Shown here in pieces: positions 8,826 through 17,106 of a stretch of 44,745 bases of DNA. The stretch comes from Trichocoleus desertorum ATA4-8-CV12 (GTDB taxonomy: Bacteria > Cyanobacteriota > Cyanobacteriia > FACHB-46): NCBI GenBank assembly GCA_019358975.1, contig JAHHIL010000048.1, positions 1-44,745 of the forward strand. The letters are read 5' to 3'. Every line of letters starts with the position of its first letter. Positions within the stretch are counted from its first letter, which is position 1. The notes beneath the pieces are model-generated. The model did no database searches. It saw only the letters and a program-made list of their open reading frames with translations, and had not been told where the DNA came from. Both the position numbers and the translations under genes were made by a program.

Positions 8826-11693
8826 CTACGGCAATTCTGTCACTGGAGACGTTACAGGTGCATCTAGCAAGAGCTGGCTACTAGGCATTGGAACTGGAGC
8901 TGGAATTGTCGCGGATGGGGTGAGGGTTGTAGAAGCTTCATGCTCTAGAAGGGCAATGCGCTCTCGTAGAGACTGTTTCGGACGCGGCGGCTGTTCGGGT
9001 GGAGGCACAGTGGGTACAGGGTCAGGTGAGGAATTCCCTTGCTGTAAATCCGGATCTGTAGCGGGTGCAGTCGGGACTGTCTCGGCAGGATTAGTGATGA
9101 AAGGCTCTAAGCGATCGCTCGGTGCGGTTGTTGGTATTTCCAATGGCTGTGATTCCACCTCAGTCGAATCATCAGCGGGATTTTCTGGAGAGGTGGTAAA
9201 AGGCTTCAGGTTATTGCTAGGGGGAGCTGATGGCCCAGGGGATGGCTCAGAATTTGAAGGCGGATAGGTATTCTCTATAGGTGTGTCCGCCGGAGCCGTA
9301 AAAGGCTCTAAATTGTCGCTAGGGCTAGGACTAGAAGGTGACTCATTGAGTGGTCTAGAAGGATCGTCATTAAAGGGTGATGAATCGGAAGGTTCAGAAG
9401 TGTCTTGAGGTGCAGTAAAAGGTTCTCCGGTAGGTTGCGAGTTGAGAGGGGCGCTGGGGTCTGGAGCAGCGTCATTGGGAGTAAGCTCATCAGGTAGCTC
9501 TGCTGGGTCTGGTGTTAGGGGTTGCCAATAGTCATCCGGTTCTTGACGATGGGGGTAAGTGTAACCACTTTCAGGCTCTGTGGTTGTCTCCGAGTTTGTG
9601 TCTCTGTTTGTCTCTGTGTTTGTCTCTGAGGGCTCATCATTGAACGATGGATTTGAGCGATTTAACTCAGAATCGATCGGCTCAGTTGTGTCGTTAAATG
9701 AACCATCCCCAGGATCATCCCCAGAATCAAACGATGGTGCAGTTGTCGGTTGTGAGAAGGGCTCAGTTGTCGGTTCCGAGAAAGGTGTGTTTGTCGGTTG
9801 TGAGAAAGAGTCAACCGGAGGCTGAGACGGTAGAGGCTGCCAGTTGTCTGTAGGCTCTGAGTTGGGGAAGTCAGGAGAGTTGTAACTGGGTGCAATATCG
9901 GGCGCGGTATCAGGCGGGAAGGCAGGTTGCGAATTCAGCGGTGTAGAAGTGTCGCTGGGGAACTCAGGGGGCAGATCATTAGGGGCTGCGTCTGGAGCAG
10001 TGATAAAAGAGTCCGGAGATGTGGTCTGAGGTGCGGTTAGAGGCGATGGAGCCACATTGGTTGCATCAGGACTAGGCAATGGCTCGCTGAAAACCTCGGA
10101 TTCACCTGGAGCAACTACTTTAGAAGTTTGAGCATCGAGAATGACCGTAGATGGCATGGGTTGATCAAAGAGGCTCGATCGCTCGCGAAGTTGATTCAAG
10201 ATTTGTTCACCGCGATCGCCTGACACAATCCGGGGTTGATATTGCGTCACCTCGACAGGCAAAAACTCCACCTTCATTTGCTTGTCACGCAAGGCAACTT
10301 TTAGTACAGCCGTATCGTAATCGCTGCGAGAATTACCGCCAAAAATGAAGTTACCGAGAGAGTAGGCGATCGGGCGTCCTTTATAAATTTCTGCCCCTTG
10401 GAGGACATGAGGATGGTGCCCCACTACCAAATCGGCTCCTACATCAATCGTGTGGTGGGCTAACTGAATCTGCAAATCTGCCGGATATTCAGCCAATTCC
10501 TCGCCCCAGTGGTAATTCACCACGATCCAGTCCACTTGCTTACGGATTGCTCGAATATCCTCAGCAATTCGGTCTTTACGGGTAGAATTGGTGCCCGCAG
10601 TGGTCATGTCTGCGGCATGGAGATCCGCGTCGTAGTAACCCAGATAAGCAATCCGCTGTCCCTTAACTTCTAGAATTTCTGGGCGACGAGCTTCTTTAAT
10701 ATCTCGGCCAGCTCCAATGTGATGAATCCCCGCTTGATCTAGCGTCTCCAACGTTTCCATGAGCCCAGACGCTTCGTAATCCATCGCATGATTGTTGGCT
10801 AGCGTCACAATATCAACGCCGCCATTGCTCAACACTTCGACTGATTCAGGATCAGCTTTAAAGTTAAATTGCTTATCTGGTAGCGGGGTGGTAGCGTCAG
10901 TCAAAGGATTTTCGAGATTTACCATCGCCACATCCGCTTGGCGATATTCCTTCATATCAGCAAAGGCCCAGTTGTAGTCTTCGCCGACTAAATCCTCAAA
11001 GGCGTCGGACAGGGTGACATCACCACCAAACATCAAAGTAACGGCTGGATCGGAGGGGTTGAGTAAGTTTTGGTGCTTCACGACTGGAACTGTTTCCAAT
11101 GCGGCACGGATCGTATTGGATCGCTTGGATGCAGCAGTGGTGAGGGTAGATTCTGGCCTTTGTCCGTTGGCAGAGGCGATCGTGGGTGTGGTAGGCGTTT
11201 CGTTGTAGCTGAGCAGGCAACCTAAGACAAAAGCTGCCACGGCAGAACCACTGAGGAGGAGGGAGCGGGCTAGCTTGAGGTAGACACGCTGGTCTAGGAG
11301 TTGTTTGACTGAATGTGTTTTAGCCACGGCTGAGGCGCGGTTGGATGGGGAGTGCGATCGCTTTTGGCGTCTAGCGGTATGGACTAAACGAACCGACTGT
11401 TGCCACAAAACCTGGCTCTCATCAGTAAAGCGGGCAGCAATTTGTACCCCTTCAATGAAAGCTAGGTTGAGCTTGCAGAGGCGATGGCAAATGAAGCGGA
11501 CTAAGCGCTCGCGCTCTGGGATGCGATCGAACTCCACCGTAATATGCAGGCAATTGGAACGAAGGGGTCGAATTGAGGCGTAGATCCCTTGAGGTGCTAA
11601 GTAGCTATTCAGCCAATAGGCGATCGCTCGGACGTTTCCTTCTCGTGCTAACTCCAGCACAGAAGGTTGATAGACACGATTAGAATAAGCCAT
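8826..11693 (-). CDS. CapA-like metallophosphatase-fold membrane protein with long Pro/Ser/Thr tail
   Basis: 955 residues from the ATG at 11693, which has GAGGAG upstream; a GTG at 11702 overlaps that site and is less likely. Residues 1-105 form a soluble alpha/beta module of unknown role. Residues 141-163 are a single membrane helix. The CapA (poly-gamma-glutamate biosynthesis type) domain covers about 215-500. It carries calcineurin-like metal motifs: FGGDVTLS, MVNLENPLTD, LANNHAMDYE, VVNYHWGEE and VVGHHPHVLQG. The last 400 or so residues are low complexity, rich in Pro, Ser, Thr, Asp and Glu, with repeated EPFTAP and SQPTTEPF-like units. CapA proteins are linked to capsule/polyglutamate export or hydrolysis; here the function is inferred only from the fold. 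Confidence 0.88.
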   Translation of the reverse strand: MAYSNRVYQPSVLELAREGNVRAIAYWLNSYLAPQGIYASIRPLRSNCLHITVEFDRIPERERLVRFICHRLCKLNLAFIEGVQIAARFTDESQVLWQQSVRLVHTARRQKRSHSPSNRASAVAKTHSVKQLLDQRVYLKLARSLLLSGSAVAAFVLGCLLSYNETPTTPTIASANGQRPESTLTTAASKRSNTIRAALETVPVVKHQNLLNPSDPAVTLMFGGDVTLSDAFEDLVGEDYNWAFADMKEYRQADVAMVNLENPLTDATTPLPDKQFNFKADPESVEVLSNGGVDIVTLANNHAMDYEASGLMETLETLDQAGIHHIGAGRDIKEARRPEILEVKGQRIAYLGYYDADLHAADMTTAGTNSTRKDRIAEDIRAIRKQVDWIVVNYHWGEELAEYPADLQIQLAHHTIDVGADLVVGHHPHVLQGAEIYKGRPIAYSLGNFIFGGNSRSDYDTAVLKVALRDKQMKVEFLPVEVTQYQPRIVSGDRGEQILNQLRERSSLFDQPMPSTVILDAQTSKVVAPGESEVFSEPLPSPDATNVAPSPLTAPQTTSPDSFITAPDAAPNDLPPEFPSDTSTPLNSQPAFPPDTAPDIAPSYNSPDFPNSEPTDNWQPLPSQPPVDSFSQPTNTPFSEPTTEPFSQPTTAPSFDSGDDPGDGSFNDTTEPIDSELNRSNPSFNDEPSETNTETNRDTNSETTTEPESGYTYPHRQEPDDYWQPLTPDPAELPDELTPNDAAPDPSAPLNSQPTGEPFTAPQDTSEPSDSSPFNDDPSRPLNESPSSPSPSDNLEPFTAPADTPIENTYPPSNSEPSPGPSAPPSNNLKPFTTSPENPADDSTEVESQPLEIPTTAPSDRLEPFITNPAETVPTAPATDPDLQQGNSSPDPVPTVPPPEQPPRPKQSLRERIALLEHEASTTLTPSATIPAPVPMPSSQLLLDAPVTSPVTELP

Positions 11694-11702
11694 CCTCTTC
11701 AC

Positions 11703-12039
11703 TCCTCAACATCAACTGCCGCCGTTCTTCCAGTTGCACCTACAAATTGGCAGATGATTGACCCTATCTTATCGGCATTAAATCACTAATTACCCAGGCG
11801 GGAAACCTATTTACGGCTTTAATGCAGAATAATTAGCCTTGCTGGAACCGTAGTTCACGCTATTTTGACTTCGTGGATGCAGGCATTAGTCTTCTTAATT
11901 GATACTAATTGTCAGTGATACTAATCACAAGCTTATGGCGTTTAGAGTCACAGGTTTTAGTCGATCTCAATCAACTGCTAGAACTCAAAAATATTTGATA
12001 GTAAGGGTGGCAGTACAAAAGTCAGGATAATTCGTAGCT
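11703..12039. other. Divergent intergenic region (about 340 bp)
   Basis: No gene is seen. This A+T-rich stretch separates the leftward CapA-like gene from a rightward small gene and should hold both promoters. It contains a near-duplicate TGATACTAAT (11898 and 11913 area) but no clear larger structure. Confidence 0.5.
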
Positions 12040-12264
12040 ATGATCCATACGCTCGTACAATCTGCTTTCCAAACAGGCTGTCTCAGCGTGGAATCTGAGG
12101 GGTTAATTCGCCAAGTATTAGCGATTAGGGGCTATAAAGCTGCTGATTTAGAGGTGCTAGAAAAGCTATATAGCGCTGTTCATTCGGGGGCAATTAAGCG
12201 GGAAGCGGCTGGAGCGATGGAAATGCCTTTGCAACCTCTCGGTTCTGGGGCAAGAGGGAGATAG
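12040..12264 (+). CDS. Small conserved cyanobacterial-type protein, 74 aa
   Basis: Short, soluble, helical protein (opening MIHTLVQSAFQTGCLS, then RQVLAIRGYKAADLEVLEKLY). I recognise this as the kind of small protein that recurs in cyanobacteria but cannot give it a function. The C-terminal 15 residues are low complexity. It stands alone and is followed by a rightward terminator at 12471-12501. Confidence 0.65.
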   Translation: MIHTLVQSAFQTGCLSVESEGLIRQVLAIRGYKAADLEVLEKLYSAVHSGAIKREAAGAMEMPLQPLGSGARGR

Positions 12265-12470
12265 CTCTCGGTTGAAGCAAGAACTAGGGGGGTAGAAAGT
12301 TGCACTTAGCCCTGGCGACGGTGGTGAAGAATGCTTTAGCTTAACAAGTCTTAAACCCTGAGCTTTTAGAACCCAATTATTATTTGACGACTAAGAGATT
12401 TTAATTCAAATCAAATCAGATTTTTATCGGCTCTTGGCCAAAAGTTTCCTTCCTAACGACCTATCAGATT

Positions 12471-12501
12471 TTAAGCTCCTAATTTAGGGGCTTATTTTTT
12501 T
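12471..12501 (+). terminator. Terminator of the 74-aa gene
   Basis: TAAGCTCCT (12472-12480) pairs with AGGGGCTTA (with one G-T pair) and is followed by a run of T on the plus strand. The run overlaps the last codon of the leftward ATPase gene. Confidence 0.65.
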
Positions 12502-14035
12502 AGTTACGGGTTTTGGATTTCTGCTGCTTCTGTTCCCAAGCTCGAAGAATATGAGCCATTGTCACCTTAATCTCCAATGACTCTGCGGCTGCATAGAAGG
12601 TTGCGGCTTGGGCGATCGCTCGGATTTCACCCCCGCTCAGAGGTAGCTTGTGAGCCAGAAACTCCCAATCGATACTAGAGTCTAAGCTAATTGTGGCTGG
12701 AAAGACTTGGTGCCACAACTTCAAGCGATCGCCCGGAATGGGCAGCAGAAATTCCAAAATGTGGTCAATTTCCTGTCGCCAATGCCAACGAACCGATTGC
12801 AACATCGGCACACTGAATAAAGTGATCCCTCGTTGTTGCTGACGCTGGTGAATCAGTTGGTGAAGGTCGGCGCTCCCTAATGGAGCAGAGCGTCCCAGCC
12901 AAAGCTGCGCTGACTTAACCAGCAATACAGTGGGGCTATGTTCGTGAATCTCCTGAAGCAACCCTGGAAATTCTGTGGGCGGAACCAAGGCTAGATCAGT
13001 CCAGAATAGGGAAGTTTGTAGTTGTTGAGCGATCGCTGCTGCTGCCATTGTTTTGCCTGTACCCGCTGCTCCTACCAAAATTGCCACGGTTCCAGGTAGC
13101 GGTGGCATGGTAGAGGCATCAGGCTGTAACTTGCTCCAAACTGCCTGTACCTCAGACCACAGTTCTACCCGTCGTCCCAAATGCTGCAAGGTCTCCAGGA
13201 GTGCTGGCGGCAAAATCAGTTGCGTCCAATCAGGTGTGGTTTTTGCTTCATGGAGGTGGCAAGGCAATAGAGAGTGGCTATGAGCAATTGGGGGTAGCTT
13301 AGGAAGCTGAGGAGGTTGAAGTAAAATCTCTAAAGTTTGCGGTTGGGGCTGCTCAGCCAACAGATAATTCACCAAGCTGTCACTTAACTTCAGCCGACGA
13401 GTCAGCAAAGTTTCGTCGCCACAAGCCACAATTTGCAACAAACCCTGCTGAATTAAGCCAGAGTGGGTAGTTAGATACGCTCGCCCTACTTGCCATTCCT
13501 GGTCATTGCGGCACAGTAATCGCAACACCAAATCAACGGTAGGTAGGTCAGGGCAACCACAGCTACTAGAAACCTGAACTGACACTCGCGCTGCTGAGCT
13601 GGACTCTTGGTGTAAATAGCTGTAGAGCTTGGCGTAGCGACGATTAATTTCTGGAGCCAAGCTAAACAGCACTAGGTTCTTTTCGAAGGCAGTGAGTTTG
13701 AGGCGATCGCGCAACTGAGGTAAACCCAACGCGACACCCTGCTGAGAACTAGCTTGAATTCGAGCTTCTATCTGCTGTTGGTAGCCAGGTGCAGGACTAC
13801 TACGATGGGTAGGGCGTGGGCGAATTTCGTCATGACCAGCCGTACCCTCTAAGGTCACTAAGCCTTTCCACCAGTGACTTGTAACTCGGTCAGCCCGCGA
13901 CTGCGCCACTCGATCTACCGTTTTTTGTTCTTGACGTTGCCGAGCGATCGCCACACTCAGGATGCGATCGAGCCAAGTCAGTTCTGCTTTCAGGTAGGCC
14001 CAGTTATTCTGAAACCGTTCCACTGGATCACTCAT
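12500..14035 (-). CDS. AAA+ ATPase-like protein, degenerate active site
   Basis: 511 residues. The N-terminal two thirds contain a helical/winged-helix region with LKLTAFEKNLVLFSLAPEIN (about 114-133). From established patterns, this resembles the domain found N-terminal to the AAA module of ATPases associated with extracellular contractile injection systems. The AAA domain has a good Walker A, GAAGTGKT (about 322-330). The Walker B position reads VLLVKSAQ (about 367-374), without the usual Asp-Glu, and the sensor-1/arginine-finger segment lacks the normal TN and RR residues. Sensor 2 (LSGGEIRAIAQAA) is kept. It overlaps the upstream VOC gene by 8 bases. It may bind ATP without efficient hydrolysis; no injection-system genes are in the window. 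Confidence 0.8.
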   Translation of the reverse strand: MSDPVERFQNNWAYLKAELTWLDRILSVAIARQRQEQKTVDRVAQSRADRVTSHWWKGLVTLEGTAGHDEIRPRPTHRSSPAPGYQQQIEARIQASSQQGVALGLPQLRDRLKLTAFEKNLVLFSLAPEINRRYAKLYSYLHQESSSAARVSVQVSSSCGCPDLPTVDLVLRLLCRNDQEWQVGRAYLTTHSGLIQQGLLQIVACGDETLLTRRLKLSDSLVNYLLAEQPQPQTLEILLQPPQLPKLPPIAHSHSLLPCHLHEAKTTPDWTQLILPPALLETLQHLGRRVELWSEVQAVWSKLQPDASTMPPLPGTVAILVGAAGTGKTMAAAAIAQQLQTSLFWTDLALVPPTEFPGLLQEIHEHSPTVLLVKSAQLWLGRSAPLGSADLHQLIHQRQQQRGITLFSVPMLQSVRWHWRQEIDHILEFLLPIPGDRLKLWHQVFPATISLDSSIDWEFLAHKLPLSGGEIRAIAQAATFYAAAESLEIKVTMAHILRAWEQKQQKSKTRN

Positions 14036-14468
14036 GAGTCATGACCCGGATGAATTCGAGGGGTAAGCCATCCGCATCGGCAATGAAAGCAACCTCATAG
14101 ACGCGATCGCCAATCATTTGTTGGTTTGGTTCTAGCAGCACCTTGAGGGGTGAAATTTGCTCTGGCTGAGTCTCCGCTGCCGCCAAAAATTTTGCTTGTA
14201 AATTCTCCAGCCACTCTGGCAAATCTACAGTGGTACTGGTGAGGTCAAAGGAGAGGTGATAGTACCCGGTGTAGTGCTCGTCGTTAAAAGCATCAGCCAC
14301 TGGACGCGGTTGCGGAATTTGGATCAATTCAATCCGTCCGTTCAAGCCTTCCATCCAGCAAGCCAAGGTGTAGCCTGTGGTGAATCGTTCGTTAACGACA
14401 AACCCTAATTGCTCGTAAAACGCGATCGCCCGATGGATATTGGCAGTCCGAATAGATGCGTGATGCAT
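14028..14468 (-). CDS. VOC (glyoxalase/bleomycin-resistance fold) family protein
   Basis: 146 residues from the ATG at 14468 where the fold starts (MHHASIRTANIHRAIAFYEQLGF). The frame extends upstream to a GTG at 14516, without a clear ribosome binding site for either. The sequence shows two betaalphabetabetabeta-type halves. The putative metal ligands are in HHASI, in RIELIQ, in YYHLSFDL and in LEFIRV. The lactoylglutathione-lyase-like activity is not established. Its end overlaps the ATPase-like gene by 8 bases (stop and start interleaved), so translation is coupled. Confidence 0.85.
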   Translation of the reverse strand: MHHASIRTANIHRAIAFYEQLGFVVNERFTTGYTLACWMEGLNGRIELIQIPQPRPVADAFNDEHYTGYYHLSFDLTSTTVDLPEWLENLQAKFLAAAETQPEQISPLKVLLEPNQQMIGDRVYEVAFIADADGLPLEFIRVMTHE

Positions 14469-14529
14469 AGGTGATGAAGCTAAACGCGTCAGGCCGTTAG
14501 CTAACGGATGGCTCACGGCTCAGGATGGA

Positions 14530-15039
14530 TTACTCAAACAAACGGAAATAGGGATAACGAACCGGAGCACCTGGCTCTTTTTCTAAATCGAAATTAATCA
14601 CATCCCAGCAAGGGTCTTCTTCTGGGCTAGGACTAAACTCTACGGGCAGACCGTAAAGCCGAGGTTTGGCTGAATCTGTCTGACCCCGCCAGGGAGTGCT
14701 GCGTTCTAAATAAGCGCTAATTAAATCTTTATAGCGTTGGGCAATGATGACGCGAGTCGCCCGATAGCCTTGAGTGTAAAGCCGATCTAACGCTTCGTGG
14801 ATTTCAAAGCGAATGCCGTCTGGATGCGTGTGCTGACGATACCATTCGTTGTTCCACTGCCTCCAGTGACGTCCTGACTGCAAGTGAACCAGTTCGCCTG
14901 TTTGGGGATCTGATTCAAAGGCACCGTGCCGCTGACACAAATAAGTATCTGTCAGGGTTAGGGCCGGAATGGTTTGACGGCAGTGCGGGCACTGAATCTC
15001 CGGACCAAAAATTGGATACTGTAAGCCATGAGTCATCAT
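14530..15039 (-). CDS. Zinc-ribbon-containing conserved cyanobacterial protein (TIGR02652-like)
   Basis: 169 residues. The start carries a CPHC pair (about residue 17-20) followed by C and H in LCQRHGAFE, looking like a small zinc ribbon. A tryptophan/histidine-rich middle (GRHWRQWNNEWYRQHTH) and the end WDVINFDLEKEPGAPVRYPYFRLFE are typical of a cyanobacteria-specific family of unknown function (I believe TIGR02652, from memory). It lies 62 bases upstream of the VOC gene on the same strand and may be co-transcribed. Confidence 0.8.
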   Translation of the reverse strand: MMTHGLQYPIFGPEIQCPHCRQTIPALTLTDTYLCQRHGAFESDPQTGELVHLQSGRHWRQWNNEWYRQHTHPDGIRFEIHEALDRLYTQGYRATRVIIAQRYKDLISAYLERSTPWRGQTDSAKPRLYGLPVEFSPSPEEDPCWDVINFDLEKEPGAPVRYPYFRLFE

Positions 15040-15156
15040 GAAGTGCGGATCTGCATGGTATTTCTGCGTCAGTGCCAGTTTTATTTATTATAACTAGGGA
15101 AGTTCTGCCCTAGATGTCAATTCTACGGGCATTCTGCTGATACTCTGGGCACAATT

Positions 15157-15714
15157 TTGAGTGATTTCAACCCATCTTCTCTAATTTCAGCCTCTTATTG
15201 GCCTACACCGGATCTCTCTCAAGCTGCCTTTATAGCTCCGGGCGCGACGGTCATGGGTAATGTAGCGATCGCTTCTGGGGCCAGCATTTGGTTCGGTGCT
15301 GTCGTACGAGCTGATGTCGAGCGGATTGAAATTGGCATCTGTACCAATGTTCAAGATGGCGCTATTTTGCATGGTGATCCTGGCAAGCCCACGATCTTGG
15401 AGGACTACGTGACCATTGGGCATCGCGCCGTCATTCACAGTGCTCATATTGAGCCAGGTTGCTTAATTGGGATTGGGGCGATCGTGCTGGATGGGGTGCG
15501 CGTGGGGGCAGGCAGCATTGTGGGGGCAGGTTCGGTCGTGACCAAAGATGTACCCCCGCGATCGCTCGTGGTGGGGGTTCCCGCTAAGCGACTGCGCGAA
15601 CTTGCAGATGAAGAAGTGGCTGACTTAATCGAACATGCCCGTCGTTACGAAAGATTGGCCCTGGTTCACGCAGGCAAAGGCACTGATATTGGCTTTACCC
15701 AAGCACCCGCTTAG
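15157..15714 (+). CDS. Gamma-class carbonic anhydrase family protein
   Basis: 185 residues forming a left-handed beta-helix from hexapeptide repeats ([IV]G.G..I-type) in residues 25-145, with a C-terminal helix (LADEEVADLIEHARRYERLA). Zn-ligand-type histidines are present in LHGD (His72) and GHRAVIHSAH (His89, His94, His97), as in gamma-carbonic anhydrase/CcmM-like and ferripyochelin-binding homologues. Catalytic activity is unproven for this stand-alone short type. The start is a TTG at 15157, since no ATG or GTG precedes the conserved N-terminus in frame. It is not next to ccm genes. Confidence 0.88.
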   Translation: MSDFNPSSLISASYWPTPDLSQAAFIAPGATVMGNVAIASGASIWFGAVVRADVERIEIGICTNVQDGAILHGDPGKPTILEDYVTIGHRAVIHSAHIEPGCLIGIGAIVLDGVRVGAGSIVGAGSVVTKDVPPRSLVVGVPAKRLRELADEEVADLIEHARRYERLALVHAGKGTDIGFTQAPA

Positions 15715-15879
15715 TCTGTTTTCTAGGGCGCTTCTTGTGGGTGATCTGCGATCGCAGAGAGTGAGGCAAAAGTCTGAGAAATTGCGATCGCTGTGAAAAA
15801 GCGCCCGTTTGGATAAATAATACAATTATGAGAGCTATTCAAAAATCTTTAATCTCTGGTTAGAAGAGGAGATCGGGAT

Positions 15880-15999
15880 ATGGACTTGGATTTTCGTGTG
15901 GTGGTAGTTTTGCTGCCCGTTATTGTGGCTGGAAGCTGGGCAGCGTTCAACATTGCCAAAGCTGCCTTGGCTCAAATTCAGGGCTTTCTGGCTAAGTAA
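15880..15999 (+). CDS. psbY: Photosystem II protein PsbY
   Basis: A 39-residue ORF: MDLDFRVVVVLLP, then VIVAGSWAAFNIAKAALAQI and a short tail QGFLAK. It has a single membrane helix and the conserved W-A-x-F-N-I-x-K-A-A pattern of PsbY, a low-molecular-mass peripheral subunit of photosystem II near cytochrome b559. An AAGAGGAGAT ribosome binding site lies at 15863-15872. A possible -10 TACAAT lies near 15822. It is monocistronic, with its own terminator at 16042-16082. Confidence 0.93.
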   Translation: MDLDFRVVVVLLPVIVAGSWAAFNIAKAALAQIQGFLAK

Positions 16000-16041
16000 C
16001 CACAAAGTAGCACTGAATTATTTCAGTTCACGTTATGCAAC

Positions 16042-16082
16042 AAACGACTGTCATCCTTTATGGAACTACAGTCGTTTTTGTT
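16042..16082 (+). terminator. Terminator after psbY
   Basis: AAACGACTGT (16042-16051) pairs perfectly with ACAGTCGTTT (16068-16077) around a 16-base loop, and T residues follow (TTTTTGTTTT). It lies 43 bases after the psbY stop. Confidence 0.8.
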
Positions 16083-16136
16083 TTAGCGCTATGGGTGAGA
16101 GCAATTCGAGCGCTGGAGTTTTGTAGTGCTGTGGCT

Positions 16137-16877
16137 TTAATCAGGTTTTTGCTCGGCTGTTTCGGACCATGCCAGCGGGTTGAAGGAAGTGTCGTAGTCG
16201 TAGACATCAATGTGCTCGGTCTGCTTGAGGAAGTTCACCACTATGTAGGTTAAAGGGGTCGCGATCGCCTCGTAAACAGTTTTCAGCAGCCATTGTGTTG
16301 CGATCGTCGAAACCATTGCTGCTGGCGCGATCGTGCCGAGAAAGGCCACAGTGACGAAAATTAGCGAATCCAACCCCTGCCCTACAATCGTGGAACCAAT
16401 GGTTCGCATCCAAAGCCACCGTCCCTGCGTGGCAACTTTCATCTTGGCTAACACGAAAGAATTGACAAATTCCCCTACCAGATAGGCTAGAAACGAAGCC
16501 AGCAGTAATCGAGGTGTATTTCCCAGAATCCGCTCATATGAAGCTTGTCCATCCCAAAACGAGGCGGGTGGTAATTGTTGGCCGAGCCAAATGGCAAGCA
16601 CGGCAATTAAGTTGCACAGAAACCCCAACCAGATTGCTAGACGTGCCTGCCGATATCCATACACTTCAGTGAGCACATCCCCGCAGATATAGCTAATCGG
16701 AAAAATCACGATCGCAGCAGTCACAACCTGGCCTTGCAGGCTCACTAGCTTAGTGGCGATAATGTTTGACACAATCAAGCAGGTCACGAATAGAACCACC
16801 ACGAGCAAAAACCACCCCGAGTAACGCTCTGGTGGAGTAGGAGATGCGGAAGAGAAGTTGCGAGAACGCTTCGGCAT
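16137..16877 (-). CDS. Queuosine precursor transporter (YhhQ / VUT family)
   Basis: 246-residue integral membrane protein with about six hydrophobic segments. It carries family markers such as SNIIATKLV, FPISYICGDVLTEVYGYRQAR (residues about 58-78), YLVGEFVNSFVLAKMK and the C-terminal TIVGQGLDSLIF. The family takes up preQ0/preQ1 or related 7-deazaguanines for tRNA queuosine synthesis. I looked for a preQ1 riboswitch in the leader (16878-16990, minus strand) and did not see a convincing one. It converges with psbY across the 16042-16082 terminator. Confidence 0.9.
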   Translation of the reverse strand: MPKRSRNFSSASPTPPERYSGWFLLVVVLFVTCLIVSNIIATKLVSLQGQVVTAAIVIFPISYICGDVLTEVYGYRQARLAIWLGFLCNLIAVLAIWLGQQLPPASFWDGQASYERILGNTPRLLLASFLAYLVGEFVNSFVLAKMKVATQGRWLWMRTIGSTIVGQGLDSLIFVTVAFLGTIAPAAMVSTIATQWLLKTVYEAIATPLTYIVVNFLKQTEHIDVYDYDTSFNPLAWSETAEQKPD

Positions 16878-17006
16878 AAGGCTAGTGCGAGGGTTTCACC
16901 TAAATATAATTGTTCGGTGAGTTGTGCGGTGACGACTCTCAGCGCCAACTGCAAGCAGTCTAGCGGGAGCTTCTAACCTCACAAGTCCTCCTGGGAAGGT
17001 TGGAAG

Positions 17007-17057
17007 CCCTGCATCTTTAGAGCAGGGAGGAAAACCGACTCAAGCGGCTTCAGCCGC
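17007..17057 (+). repeat. Left-end hairpins of the tnpB element
   Basis: Two hairpins lie 50-100 bases upstream of tnpB. The first (CCCTGC...CTTTAGA...GCAGGG) resembles a tnpB right-end hairpin in the same orientation, so it could be the left-end recognition structure or the remnant of an older element's right end. Confidence 0.55.
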
Positions 17058-17106
17058 CTTATTAATACGGATGCCTTCATGGATTCACCTGTGAGATAAT
17101 TATGGA

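Noticed and set aside
8920-9825. Plus-strand ORFs of 81-115 codons opposite the CapA-like tail
   Set aside because: They are Gly/Ser/Val-rich mirror images of the repetitive Pro/Ser/Thr coding sequence.
16878-16990. preQ1 riboswitch upstream of the YhhQ-type transporter
   Set aside because: The expected CCTC...A-rich tail pairing of preQ1-I/II could not be drawn. Only a general leader is seen.
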